A DNA stretch of 49,684 bases from Planctomycetota bacterium (GCA_021413705.1 JAIOPX010000433.1:1-49684), one strand, 5' to 3'. Positions 24,097 through 32,079 are shown, numbered from the stretch's first letter. Numbers and translations: made by a program. Notes: a model not told the origin generated them from the letters alone.

Positions 24097-24930
24097 TCAC
24101 CCTGGCACTAATCTCAACCGCCACCTCATGGTTCGCCACGGCACCGCCGCCAATTCGGCCGCGTCCACATACCGCCGCGCCGGCACCAGCCGCGCTCCCA
24201 GCGTAATATCGAACTCGGGTGTCCGCAGCGGCCAGGGTTCCAACTTCACCGTCAGCACGTCTCCATCGTCGCTCTCTGTTGCTGGGCGAGCTTGCGGAAT
24301 CAGCCGCACCGGCGGACCGCCGCAGGTGGGCAACTCCGCCGGCTCTTGTTGCTCCGCCATGCAGAACCAGAGACTCAGCCGATCAAAAAACTGGAGCCAG
24401 GATACGGCGGCGGCGGCGATATCGAGCGCAGTCTCTTGGGCAGACCCCCGGGCAGAGCCCGGGGCTATTGTGGCGGACCACTCTTCTAACCAACCCTGGC
24501 GGAGCGATTCGAACTCGGCGCCCCATTGGTGGGCGGCCGCCGCCGCACGCGTGCCGTGTTGCTCCCACACCAACCCATGCCGCAGCAGGTGGAGAAAGTG
24601 TCCCGCCACGGTCGCTCCCCCCAGCGGACTCGAAGCGGCCGCCCGCTCGATCGACGCCCGCCAGATCAGCAGATAGTCTTCCACCGGCATCTCAAGAAAA
24701 TTGCGCGGCTTGCCCGTGGCCAGATCGAGCGCCGGCCGCCGCTCCCATTCGCTCCATCCATCGTCGTGCCGCACGATGGCCGGCAACAATTCGTCGCGGG
24801 GCTCGACAGCAGGGTAGGGGGGCGCGCCCCATTCAGCGGCCAGCGTTCCCGCCAACCGCGCATGTTCGATCTGAGAAACCAGCAGCCAACCCAGCCCACC
24901 GCCGGGCATGATGACATCGCGACGAATCAT
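24097..24930 (-). CDS. DUF3891-family protein
   Basis: A 277-residue cytoplasmic protein of the DUF3891 family, biochemical role unknown. The start MIRRDVIMPGGGLGWLLVSQ, then IEHARLAG, and the IVRHDDGWSEWERRPALD segment resemble HD-type metal-binding helices (conserved His and HDDG), and later AAAVSWLQFFDRLSLWFC and the final beta-rich part ending RRWRLRLVPG-like are family features. Around residues 153-162 the sequence APGSARGSA is encoded by a palindromic repeat (24446-24468) found also at 4801-4823, so part of a surface loop seems derived from a repeat insertion. It stands alone, with a 140-base spacer from the next repeat-bearing gap. Confidence 0.85.
   Translation of the reverse strand: MIRRDVIMPGGGLGWLLVSQIEHARLAGTLAAEWGAPPYPAVEPRDELLPAIVRHDDGWSEWERRPALDLATGKPRNFLEMPVEDYLLIWRASIERAAASSPLGGATVAGHFLHLLRHGLVWEQHGTRAAAAAHQWGAEFESLRQGWLEEWSATIAPGSARGSAQETALDIAAAAVSWLQFFDRLSLWFCMAEQQEPAELPTCGGPPVRLIPQARPATESDDGDVLTVKLEPWPLRTPEFDITLGARLVPARRYVDAAELAAVPWRTMRWRLRLVPG
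24446..24468. repeat. GGGC palindrome inside the DUF3891 gene
   Basis: The core CCCCGGGCAGAGCCCGGGGC then TAT is identical to 4801-4823. Here it is read in frame without a stop. Confidence 0.65.
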
Positions 24931-25395
24931 GCCAACCCTCGCAAAACGTAGGATGGGCTTCCCAGCCCGTCACTTCAATCAACCTGAAACACCCCACCCA
25001 ACCATTCTACCGCCGCTGCTCGGACAGAAGAAACTCAGAAGTCATACCAGGTCATGGGGGAGGGGGCGTTAAAAGCGACATTACCCAGTATTCCCGGGAA
25101 ATATCGCATTTGGCGTTCGCGCATCCGTTCGCGCACGTGTTCGCGCAGCTGTTCGTCCCGATGCCGGCATTCACGCTGCTCATGATTGCTCACTTGGCGC
25201 AGCGCGCATCGGCCACCGGGATCAACCACGACCGATGCGAGATGATAAATTGCCAAAGATCTTGATCTCGCTTCCTCGTCCAGCCTCCAGGGTCTCAACA
25301 ATCCGAAAGCCCTTGTTGATGCGTCGCCGTGTCCCCGTGTTTCGCACCAATTTTTCATCGGCCGTAAAACGCACCCTGCCAACACTTTGCGCTTT

Positions 25396-25450
25396 TTGTC
25401 CACACTTTTGTACACGGCCTGTTCACATGCAATCTACGTTGTTATCCACG
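25396..25450 (+). promoter_or_regulatory. phased cluster of DnaA-box-like sites (candidate replication origin region)
   Basis: Against the consensus TTATNCACA, the sites are TTGTCCACA (25396, one mismatch), TTGTACACG (25408, two), CTGTTCACA (25419, two), a weak CAATCTACG (25430) and TTATCCACG (25442, one mismatch). Intervals are 12, 11, 11 and 12 bases, about one helical turn, and all face the same way. An AT-rich stretch follows about 190 bases away. This arrangement resembles bacterial origins, but no dnaA, dnaN or parAB gene is in the window, so the call is tentative. Confidence 0.3.
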
Positions 25451-25536
25451 CTCCGCACTTTCAGATACGCCACGTCTCCCGCTGCGCGGTTCGCGCGCAC
25501 TGCCAGCGCGTACGCGATTCTTCTCCACCCAAACGC

Positions 25537-25573
25537 AAAAAGCCCGCCGGAGGCACGGTGTGCCGGGCGGGCT
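25537..25573 (-). terminator. intrinsic terminator of the small RNA candidate
   Basis: On the minus strand an 8-base stem (AGCCCGCC/GGCGGGCT) with a 5-base upper stem (GGCAC/GTGCC) is followed directly by TTTTT and GCG. It is a classic Rho-independent terminator for leftward transcription. Confidence 0.8.
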
Positions 25574-25646
25574 CTGCCTGCTACCCGAGACTTTCTCAGG
25601 CGGGGCAATGATACCACGTCATGGAGTCGTTGGTCGCGTAAATTGT
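25537..25646 (-). ncRNA. candidate small RNA or attenuator leader, about 110 nt
   Basis: A promoter (25653-25681) and an intrinsic terminator (25537-25573) bracket about 110 bases with no long ORF. The RNA would contain a hairpin GCCUG...CAGGC (25576-25601) enclosing GAGA-AAG-UCUC, followed at once by the terminator hairpin. It also contains an 8-codon frame MTWYHCPA with stop (25596-25622) that ends in the first hairpin, so a leader-peptide attenuator is an alternative. It does not match the 4.5S, 6S, tmRNA or common riboswitch motifs I know. No clear gene lies directly downstream, which favours a free-standing small RNA. Confidence 0.55.
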
Positions 25647-25652
25647 TATTTT

Positions 25653-25681
25653 ATTATACCTAAAAGGAGAGCGAAAATCAA
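25653..25681 (-). promoter_or_regulatory. sigma-70-type promoter for the small RNA candidate
   Basis: On the minus strand TTGATT (25681-25676), a 17-base spacer and a perfect TATAAT (25658-25653) are seen. Predicted transcription start is near 25646. Confidence 0.7.
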
Positions 25682-25851
25682 GTTGCAGAATTAGTCCAGC
25701 GATCCATTTTCAATCGCCACCAGGCAGAAAATAAATCTGAAAAAAGTTGAAAAATATTGAAACCAAAAACAGCCACTTTCCGCATGCCCAGCAAATTACG
25801 AAACAAGAACCTCACCGGCCTCACGGAACCGGTTCATCCGCGCGCTTCGGA

Positions 25852-26673
25852 TCACTTTTTCAGCCAACCGCGCAACTCCGCGGGTTTGTCCGTCAGAATG
25901 AAGGTGGCTCCTTGATCGCGGTGGTAGCGGGCGGTAGCGGCGTCGTTGACGGTCCAGACGGCGATCTCCCGGACTCCTTTGTTGCGAAAGTGCTGATACA
26001 ACTCCGGCGTGATGAATTTCGGATTGCCATTGGTCGAAATGCCGGCCAGTTCGAGCTTGCCAACCACACTGCACACGGCGTCCGCCACCGGCGGGTGGGG
26101 ATTTTTTTGCTTCGACTCCAGTCTCCCCAGCCAGAAGGTGCGCACCTCGGGCATGGCCTTGCGGGCGGCAGCCGTAGTGGCGCTGTCGAATGACTTGAGG
26201 ATGATCTGCTTGGGTTTGAGTGCCGATTTCCGCAAACCGGCCACCAGCGGTGCGACGATCTCCGGCCCCCCCTTCATCTCGACGAAGATCAACTTGTCCG
26301 GCGGCACCGCGGCCAGCGTTTCGGCCAGCGTTGGAATCTTCTCACCCTGGAAGGTTTTGCCCTTGAAAGCGCCCACGTCCAATTTCCGCAATTCACTGAA
26401 GGTGGATTTTTTGACGATCAGTTTCTTGCCGCCTGCCGTGCGCGCCGTATCGGCGTCGTGGAGGCAAATGACTTCCCCGTCTTGAGTTACCTGGAAATCG
26501 AGTTCGACACCGTCAGCCCCTTGTTTCCAGGCCAATGCGATCGCGGCCAGAGTATTCTCAGGCGAATCAAACGAAGCGCCCCGATGCGCGATCACCAACG
26601 GCTGGTCGCCTTGCGCTGCTGATGAGAACACGAGACACGCCACCATAAGTCCTAGCCCGATTGGTATCGTCAT
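25852..26673 (-). CDS. exported glycerophosphodiester phosphodiesterase-family protein
   Basis: Members split glycerophosphodiesters into an alcohol and glycerol-3-phosphate using a metal ion. The ATG at 26671-26673 gives 273 residues with a signal peptide (MTIPIGLGLMVACLVFSSAA then QGDQP). Catalytic residues are all visible: HRG with His 30 and Arg 31, Glu 39 in SPENT, Glu 57 and Asp 59 in GVELDFQVTQDG, and His 72 in CLHDADTART. IFVEMKG and the closing WTVNDAATARYHRDQGATFI and LTDKP are also family hallmarks. An in-frame ATG 54 bases upstream is less likely as it precedes the signal peptide. The enzyme probably works in the periplasm. The small RNA candidate lies 170 bases downstream on the same strand. 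Confidence 0.93.
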   Translation of the reverse strand: MTIPIGLGLMVACLVFSSAAQGDQPLVIAHRGASFDSPENTLAAIALAWKQGADGVELDFQVTQDGEVICLHDADTARTAGGKKLIVKKSTFSELRKLDVGAFKGKTFQGEKIPTLAETLAAVPPDKLIFVEMKGGPEIVAPLVAGLRKSALKPKQIILKSFDSATTAAARKAMPEVRTFWLGRLESKQKNPHPPVADAVCSVVGKLELAGISTNGNPKFITPELYQHFRNKGVREIAVWTVNDAATARYHRDQGATFILTDKPAELRGWLKK

Positions 26674-27167
26674 GTTGGGTTGATGTGCGGAACTAGGCAA
26701 TTGCGAGGAAACAGACAACCGGCACATTTGATTGTATGTAAGGATCGGATCGGTTCACAACCGTAAACCGAGTGAGGAGTGGATTGATCCGAAATGGGAG
26801 AGAGGAGAGGGACACCCGTTCTATAATCCGTGTTGCGGGAATCGACAGGCTTGTTCTCCCCAGCGACATGTCTGAAATTCTTCTCACCATCAGATTCTGA
26901 AAACTCCGCGAATTCACAACTTGTGGCGCTTTGGCACATGGATTGCATTTGCAGGGCGAATGTCTGTTGGCAAACAGATAGCGCATCGGTTAGAATACTT
27001 GCTCCCACCTATGGAATACGCGTCTCAGACAACTGAGGCGTGCCCACCTAAGACGGTCGAACGGCCCTGCACCCACGTGTGTACCGCAGGATTGCAGGCG
27101 TTCGAGAGCGCTCACTTGAAGCAGCGCCCGCCTTAAAACTACGCCCACCTTAAACTACGGAACAACT
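26674..27167. other. gene-free interval with promoter for the DUF1559 gene
   Basis: No protein gene is supported in these 494 bases. On the plus strand TTGGCA (26967-26972), an 18-base spacer and TAGAAT (26991-26996) form a plausible sigma-70 promoter, giving a leader of about 165 bases before the DUF1559 start. Near its 5' end the leader contains a hairpin with CTCAG/CTGAG stem at about 27024-27037. TATAAT also occurs at about 26821-26826 without a good minus-35. Confidence 0.45.
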
Positions 27168-27821
27168 ATGCCCCATTCCATGCTCAGGCTGCGCGCGCAG
27201 CCGGTGCCCGCTCGCGCTGCGCGCGGGTTCACCCTGGTCGAATTGTTGATTGTGATTGCGATCATCGGCATGTTGGTCGCCTTGTTACTGCCCGCGATCC
27301 AGATGGCCAGGGCGAGCGCCCGGGCGTCCCAGTGTAGTTCGAATTTGCGTCAGCTTGGTTTAGTGCTGCAAATGATCGGGACGGAGCGGGTGGGGCGGAG
27401 CACGGCGACCTGGACTCAGCAGGTGTCCGGCCGGCTGGAGGGGGTGGGTGTGTTGCACTGCCCGGACGATATGACGGGACCGACCGCGCTGAGCTATGGA
27501 TTGAACAACCGCCTCGGACTGATGACCACAGCGGATAGCGGGAAGGTTGCGGCGCTCGACTATCGACAACCTGTGGCGAATGTCGTCGGTTCGCAAGGAA
27601 CCGATGATTGGCCCACGCTCATGGCCCCGCGCCATCGAGGATCGCTGAACGTCTTGTTCGTCGGAGGAAATGTTCAGCCATTCTCGCCCGAGGCTCTTGA
27701 TCCACGCATCTGCGCGAATCACGAAACTTTGTGGCGGCCAGCGTATTGTCGGACGGCAATCAAGCCGAATTGCGTCAGCGAAATCAATCCTGTCGTCACG
27801 GCCTCAAGCCCTGCTCCGTAG
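27168..27821 (+). CDS. prepilin-like DUF1559-family protein
   Basis: A short member (217 residues) of the family greatly expanded in planctomycetes, whose products have a type IV prepilin N-terminus. The cleavage/methylation motif is [20 protein letters not shown] (residues 20-39), preceded by a basic leader; the prepilin peptidase would cut after Gly 20, leaving Phe as first residue. The Cys-containing [10 protein letters not shown] helix and the terminal block [17 protein letters not shown], equivalent to the usual H-x-G..N.LF.DG.V, mark DUF1559. At 217 residues it is shorter than the more usual 300-plus, with the middle reduced. The proteins are thought to form pseudopilus-like or surface structures; that is general family knowledge and uncertain. 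Confidence 0.9.
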   Translation: MPHSMLRLRAQPVPARAARGFTLVELLIVIAIIGMLVALLLPAIQMARASARASQCSSNLRQLGLVLQMIGTERVGRSTATWTQQVSGRLEGVGVLHCPDDMTGPTALSYGLNNRLGLMTTADSGKVAALDYRQPVANVVGSQGTDDWPTLMAPRHRGSLNVLFVGGNVQPFSPEALDPRICANHETLWRPAYCRTAIKPNCVSEINPVVTASSPAP

Positions 27822-27978
27822 GGTGCGGAGGCAGTCGTATATCTTTCGGGGCACCGGTCTGTTTCGCAATGTTGAGCGAAACGGCAATTTTCTTTGCTAA
27901 TTCTGTGATGGTATCTCGTGTATGGCCCGGGGGCGGTTTAGTCATTGCGAGAATCGGAAACTTCAGGAGTCCATCCAA

Positions 27979-28479
27979 ATGCTCAGGCCTGCTCTGCTGA
28001 CTGTCATTGCCGCTTTGCTCATCCCTCCGCTGCTTTGCGCTAAGGCGTGGCCTTGCACATGTTGCTCGCAGGAACTTGTCAGGAGCACATTGGACGGGGC
28101 GGAAGCGGTTTTCTCCGGGACTGTCCTGGGCATGGAGTTAAATGAACCCCGATATTCTCGGACAGTGACGCTGCAGGTGGAGCGGATCTGGAAAGGGATG
28201 CTGGGCAAAGAAGTGCGCGTGACAACCGCGAGTGACGGGGCCGCCTGTGGCTACCATTTCGAAGTGGGGCAAAAATATATGGTCTACGCCTACCGCAGCC
28301 ATGGGACCACTCTGCTGCGCACGGGCCTGTGTACGCATACCAAGCCCCTGGCCGAGGCCGAACCCGACCGCAAGCTCTTCGGCGTTGGATACACGCCTGC
28401 CGAGGTCGAACGCTTTGCCAGCCAGATCGACGGCAGTTCGGGACTCTATCAGGAGGGCGTCCAATACCGCTGCGAATGA
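27979..28479 (+). CDS. exported TIMP/NTR-like protein
   Basis: A 166-residue secreted protein. CAGGAG at 27964-27969 supports the ATG at 27979, which starts a signal peptide (MLRPALLTVIAALLIPPLLC). The mature part opens with the CTCC cysteine cluster, then FSGTVLGMEL, WKGMLGKEVRVTTASDGAAC, FEVGQKYMVYAYRSHGTTLL and TGLCTHTKPLAEAEPDRKLF. This order (paired N-terminal Cys, beta-barrel strands, CGYHFEVGQKYLVYA-like strand, then TGLCT) is that of the NTR/OB-fold family of tissue inhibitor of metalloproteinase. Bacterial versions have no settled role. The stop overlaps the next start by four bases. Confidence 0.82.
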   Translation: MLRPALLTVIAALLIPPLLCAKAWPCTCCSQELVRSTLDGAEAVFSGTVLGMELNEPRYSRTVTLQVERIWKGMLGKEVRVTTASDGAACGYHFEVGQKYMVYAYRSHGTTLLRTGLCTHTKPLAEAEPDRKLFGVGYTPAEVERFASQIDGSSGLYQEGVQYRCE

Positions 28480-28901
28480 CCTATCGCGGCGGAGTCGAGA
28501 GCTGGCAGGGCCGCATGAGCGTGCAGGATGGCCGGGCACAGCCGAAGGGAAACGCATTTCTCCGAATCGAGCGACTCAAGCCGCAGGCGGATGCCGTGGA
28601 GCAAGAGGAACAGGTCGCCAAAGAGGAACTTGAGAAAGAACTTCAGTCTCTGGAGCAAGTATCACGGGAGCGGCCCGATTTTGAAATTGTCGCCGACTTG
28701 TCTCGCTCGCATCATTTAGAACAGCCGGGTAAGTATCTGGTCACCTGGGGCTGTCGGTTGCCATCGGGATTTGAGGTTTCCCACACGAGTGAGATAGAAA
28801 TTCTCGAAGTGCGGCCCGACGGAACCTGGCAAGCGACGCAAGCGAAGGAACAACGCGAGGGCGACCCACTTCCCGGCCGCGAGCGAACGCGTTCGCCGTG
28901 A
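28476..28901 (+). CDS. small protein coupled to the TIMP-like gene, unknown function
   Basis: 141 residues beginning at ATG 28476, which overlaps the TGA of the TIMP-like gene (ATGA), so translation is probably coupled. No signal peptide is seen. The first part MTYRGGVESWQGRMSVQDGR is followed by a charged helix (VEQEEQVAKEELEKELQSLE) and a beta-rich end (QPGKYLVTWGCRLPSGFEVS, HTSEIEILEV). The PGKYLVTW and SEIEILEV strands resemble an Ig-like or beta-sandwich edge, but I assign no family. It could also be the downstream part of one ancestral protein with the TIMP-like domain, though no frameshift is evident. Confidence 0.65.
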   Translation: MTYRGGVESWQGRMSVQDGRAQPKGNAFLRIERLKPQADAVEQEEQVAKEELEKELQSLEQVSRERPDFEIVADLSRSHHLEQPGKYLVTWGCRLPSGFEVSHTSEIEILEVRPDGTWQATQAKEQREGDPLPGRERTRSP

Positions 28902-28993
28902 TAACAACTGAGCGGAATGGCGCTAGCCACCGGCCCGGGAAGAGCGTGCGCATTGGGAGCGTCTCGCATACCTCCTTTCCTCAAGCCTCCAGA

Positions 28994-29605
28994 CTATCCT
29001 AGCGACAAGACCAGCAGATACTGAATGCCCCACCAGGCGGCCATCGCGGCCGAGCCGGCCACCAATGCCGCGGCGCTGGCGACCCACGGATTGAGTTGGC
29101 CCCAGCGAAAATGCTGGCGTACATTGTCATGAAAAAGATAGGTGAACAACAGCAGATGAAACATCAGCTTGGCCAGAGAGACGAGAAGTGGAGGCCAGAG
29201 GGTTACGATTTCGTAATGCACCACGGAGATTACGCCGGTCAGGATTTCCTGCCCCCAGTAGAACGTGGCGACCCACCAACTCCAGCGGTTTCGCAGGCAA
29301 AGCCCGACCGCGCCGCCGATCAGCAACACACCCAGGGCAATGTCTTTGGCCAGATGCACCGCGAACACGCGGCTGAGGTCCGGGTCCGAGCCTCCGCCGT
29401 ACGGGCCGTTCCAGGTATTGATGCGATACAGGATCCATTGCCCGAGAGCAAACGCGGCAATCACCATGAATGCGGCGACAACATAGACACCCCACGGCCG
29501 CCGCGGCGAGCCAACCTCCTCCACCTGCTCCGGAGAATCTGTTTCGCGAGCGGTGGATTCCGAAACATCGCCCGCCGGCGGCTGATAGGGATTCGATGAT
29601 TCCAT
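28994..29605 (-). CDS. four-helix membrane protein with NPYQPP N-terminus
   Basis: A 203-residue membrane protein starting MESSNPYQPPAGDVSEST; the NPYQ/A-P-P start is a signature repeatedly seen on planctomycete membrane proteins. Hydrophobic segments lie at about 39-60 (GVYVVAAFMVIAAFALGQWI), 83-105 (AVHLAKDIALGVLLIGGAVG), 110-130 (WWVATFYWGQEILTGVISVV), 136-157 (LWPPLLVSLAKLMFHLLLFT) and 172-200 (WVASAAALVAGSAAMAAWWG), so four to five crossings. Function is unknown. It is convergent with the preceding cluster and divergent from the DUF1111 gene. Confidence 0.82.
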   Translation of the reverse strand: MESSNPYQPPAGDVSESTARETDSPEQVEEVGSPRRPWGVYVVAAFMVIAAFALGQWILYRINTWNGPYGGGSDPDLSRVFAVHLAKDIALGVLLIGGAVGLCLRNRWSWWVATFYWGQEILTGVISVVHYEIVTLWPPLLVSLAKLMFHLLLFTYLFHDNVRQHFRWGQLNPWVASAAALVAGSAAMAAWWGIQYLLVLSLG

Positions 29606-29805
29606 AGCGGCTGTGCTCTGTCCGGTGTTTCTAATGATCCGCAGCGGCCCTTCGTTTTATCGCGACGGGGCGTCTATTGCCAGCCGATGCCGGCGGTTGC
29701 TATGCGCTGTTACGTGCTTGTTACGCGCACGGCCGCGCGAACCCGCTACAGTGCAGCTTGGGATAGGTGGCGGCAGACCCATCAACAAACTTGCGGAGGC
29801 GAATC

Positions 29806-31134
29806 ATGAGGACCAGCATTGCGTTACGAAAGTGCCTTTTCACTGCCAGCAATTATTCCTTGATCGTCGGACTGCTGGGCGCGGGGACTATGCTCGCCAT
29901 ACTCCTCATAGGCTGGATTGCATCTGGCCACTTGGTCGACGAGCCACCCAATGGACGGGAGCTTTTCACGCGAGAGTGGCAACCGCACGATCCGCGCAGC
30001 CACGGCGGTGATGGACTCGGCCCCGTATTTAATGACAGCTCCTGCGTTGCTTGCCACAATCAAGGAGGTGTCGGTGGCGGAGGGGCCAAAGCCAAGAATG
30101 TTGTCATCCTCTCCCTATTGGGAAGTGGCGCGGGTGGTACGCCCAATGGCGCCCTGCCGCAACCTGCCGTAACGAGCTTTGTATTGCATCATTTTGGTAC
30201 GGATGAAGGATACGAGGTTTGGCGGAAGGGGAGAAACCCAATCTTCTTCCCTGTCTCCGGATCCAGTTCCATTAAGTCCCTGACTGCAACTCCAGTCCCT
30301 TCACAGTCCCAGCGGCAAACCCCCGCTCTGTTTGGCGCGGGTTTGATCGACAGCATTCCTGAGCACGTCCTACGCGAACTGGCGCTCGTCCGCGACCCGG
30401 AATTTCCGGACATCAGCGGACGGGTGGTGGAGACAGCCAGCGGTGGTGTCGGCCGCTTTGGCTGGAAAGGTCAGACAGCCCGACTCGATGAGTTCGTCAT
30501 CACGGCCTGCGCCGTGGAACTCGGTTTGCAGGTGCCCGATAAGGAACAGCCTCTCTTACCCCATCGTCCCGACTACAAAGCTCCGGGGCTGGATATGAAC
30601 CAAGCGGAGTGCGACGCGCTGATCCGTTTTGTGCGCCATTTGCCCCGTCCGCAACAACAGTCTATCGGCCGCCCAGGCACAGCGAAACACTTGGCCGAGG
30701 GGCGGGTTCTGTTCAATGCGATCGGGTGCGCCACCTGCCACGTTCCGCAAGTTGGAACGATCGACGGAATTTATAGCGACCTGCTGCTGCACGACATGGG
30801 TACACCCTTGAGCGACGTGGGTTCATCATATGGCCTCTTTCGTCCCGCCAATCCATCACAGCCACCTCCTCAACCAGCCCCACTTGCGGCAGACGCCGCG
30901 AGCAAGACCACCATAGCGATCGCCGCGCCGACGGAATGGCGGACTCCGCCACTGTGGGGAGTGCGCGATTCGGCCCCGTATCTTCATGACGGACGAGCCG
31001 ATACGCTGACAGCGGCCATCGCCTTGCATGATGGTGAGGCCAAAAAGAGCCGTGATAACTTTCAAAGGCTGCCGCACGAGTGCCAGCTCAGGATCGTCGG
31101 TTTCCTGAAGTCGCTCGCCGCGCCTGCACAGTGA
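29806..31134 (+). CDS. DUF1111 di-haem oxidoreductase
   Basis: A 442-residue membrane-anchored c-type cytochrome of the DUF1111 (di-haem thiol oxidoreductase-like) family. GGAGG at 29795-29799 fits the ATG at 29806. An N-terminal membrane segment (residues about 18-40, SLIVGLLGAGTMLAILLIGW) anchors it outside the cytoplasm. The haem motifs are CVACH (80-84) and CATCH (308-312). Family features include DGLGPVFNDSSC at the first haem, QTPALFGAGLIDSIPEH in the middle, GRFGWKGQTARLDEF, HDMGTPLSDV, and the closing EWRTPPLWGVRDSAPYLHDG with RADTL. Its electron partners are unknown. It is monocistronic here. Confidence 0.92.
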   Translation: MRTSIALRKCLFTASNYSLIVGLLGAGTMLAILLIGWIASGHLVDEPPNGRELFTREWQPHDPRSHGGDGLGPVFNDSSCVACHNQGGVGGGGAKAKNVVILSLLGSGAGGTPNGALPQPAVTSFVLHHFGTDEGYEVWRKGRNPIFFPVSGSSSIKSLTATPVPSQSQRQTPALFGAGLIDSIPEHVLRELALVRDPEFPDISGRVVETASGGVGRFGWKGQTARLDEFVITACAVELGLQVPDKEQPLLPHRPDYKAPGLDMNQAECDALIRFVRHLPRPQQQSIGRPGTAKHLAEGRVLFNAIGCATCHVPQVGTIDGIYSDLLLHDMGTPLSDVGSSYGLFRPANPSQPPPQPAPLAADAASKTTIAIAAPTEWRTPPLWGVRDSAPYLHDGRADTLTAAIALHDGEAKKSRDNFQRLPHECQLRIVGFLKSLAAPAQ

Positions 31135-31162
31135 GTGCAGTTCGCATTTCCCAATCACGGGC

Positions 31163-31200
31163 TGCTAGAATGACGGTCGCGGGGCGCTCGATGGCGCCCC
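31163..31200 (+). promoter_or_regulatory. probable cysE promoter with 5' hairpin
   Basis: An extended minus-10 TGC-TAGAAT lies at 31163-31171 with a TTCGCA 19 bases before TAGAAT. Transcription would start near 31178, so the GGGGCGC/GCGCCCC hairpin (31181-31200) would be right at the 5' end of the cysE mRNA, 48 bases before the start codon. Confidence 0.4.
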
Positions 31201-31248
31201 TGGTTCGGGTTCTGCGTGTCAAAACTGCCAAGAAGGTAGGATCCCAAG

Positions 31249-32079
31249 ATGGATGAGCTGACAGAATACCTGGCCAACAGCGCCGAGGATGGATTCTGGG
31301 ATCAGATTCAATCCGAGGCTCGGCGCGAGGCGGATCGCGAACCGGTGTTGGGTGGCTTCTTGTATGCCTCGGTGTTGAGGCACAAGAAGCTGGAAGATGG
31401 CCTGAGCGCGCTGCTGGCCAACAAGCTCCACACGCCTGATCTCCCCGCCAGCCTGTTGTGCGACCTGATCCACGTCGCCCTGGACGACGACGCTTCGATT
31501 CGCGCCTCCATCCGGGCCGATCTCATGGCGGCCCGCACGCGAGATCCGGCGGCGCGGGGATATGCGCAGCCCTTCCTCTACTATAAGGGCTTCCACGCGT
31601 TGCAGGCGTACCGATTCGCACACTGGCTCTGGGAGCAAGGACGGCATGGGTTGGCCGCGCACTTTCAGAATCGCATCTCGGAGGCCTTTGGGGTCGATGT
31701 CCACCCTGCGGCTCAGATTGGCTCCGGCGTGTTGATCGACCACGGCACGAGCGTTGTCATCGGCGAGACCGCGGTGGTCGAAGACAACGTGTCGCTGCTG
31801 CACGAAGTTACGCTGGGGGGAACGGGCAAGGAGTCGGGAGATCGACATCCGAAAGTGCGGCGCGGAGTGCTCATCGGCGCAGGGGCCAAGGTGCTGGGTA
31901 ACATCGAGATTGGGATCGGAGCCAAAGTAGCCGCTTGCAGCGTTGTGCTTCGAGACGTGCCGCCGCACACGACGGTGGCCGGAATACCCGCGCGTGTCGT
32001 GGGGCGCTGCACGGTGGCCGAGCCGGCACTGGAGATGGACTCCACTTTCCCGTTCGCGGACAGCGGCGCGGGTATCTGA
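31249..32079 (+). CDS. cysE: serine O-acetyltransferase
   Basis: Transfers acetyl from acetyl-CoA to serine, the first step of cysteine synthesis, in the cytoplasm. The 276 residues contain the N-terminal helical SAT domain (about 15-145, FWDQIQSEARREADREPVLG, then YYKGFHALQAYRFAHWLW) and the left-handed beta-helix of hexapeptide repeats. The catalytic His 165 (VLIDHGTSVVIGETAVVEDN) and His 200 (GTGKESGDRHPKV) are 35 residues apart, as in Escherichia coli CysE. The C-terminal tail ends in GSGAGI-like residues after a poorly conserved stretch; an Ile at the end, as here (GAGI), is the residue by which many CysE proteins bind the CysK active site. It has its own probable promoter. Confidence 0.95.
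   Translation: MDELTEYLANSAEDGFWDQIQSEARREADREPVLGGFLYASVLRHKKLEDGLSALLANKLHTPDLPASLLCDLIHVALDDDASIRASIRADLMAARTRDPAARGYAQPFLYYKGFHALQAYRFAHWLWEQGRHGLAAHFQNRISEAFGVDVHPAAQIGSGVLIDHGTSVVIGETAVVEDNVSLLHEVTLGGTGKESGDRHPKVRRGVLIGAGAKVLGNIEIGIGAKVAACSVVLRDVPPHTTVAGIPARVVGRCTVAEPALEMDSTFPFADSGAGI

Larger units (their letters stand above)
24931..25851. other. 921-base interval without a convincing protein gene
   Basis: Several frames are open but none reads like a protein. It contains in order: a 16-base segment TCATACCAGGTCATGG (25042-25057) that nearly repeats at 25609-25624; a phased group of DnaA-box-like sites (25396-25450); a small RNA candidate with terminator and promoter (25537-25681, minus); and an AT-rich tract (about 25636-25775) with runs of A and T. 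The palindrome GAACCGGTTC lies near 25827-25836, just downstream of the GDPD stop. Confidence 0.6.

Noticed and set aside
25035-25415. 126-codon minus-strand frame starting at GTG, downstream of the small RNA candidate
   Set aside because: Composition reads like noise (Arg/Glu/Gln runs, no domain), the start overlaps the DnaA-box-like sites, and no ribosome binding site is evident. Kept only as the possible target if the leader is an attenuator.
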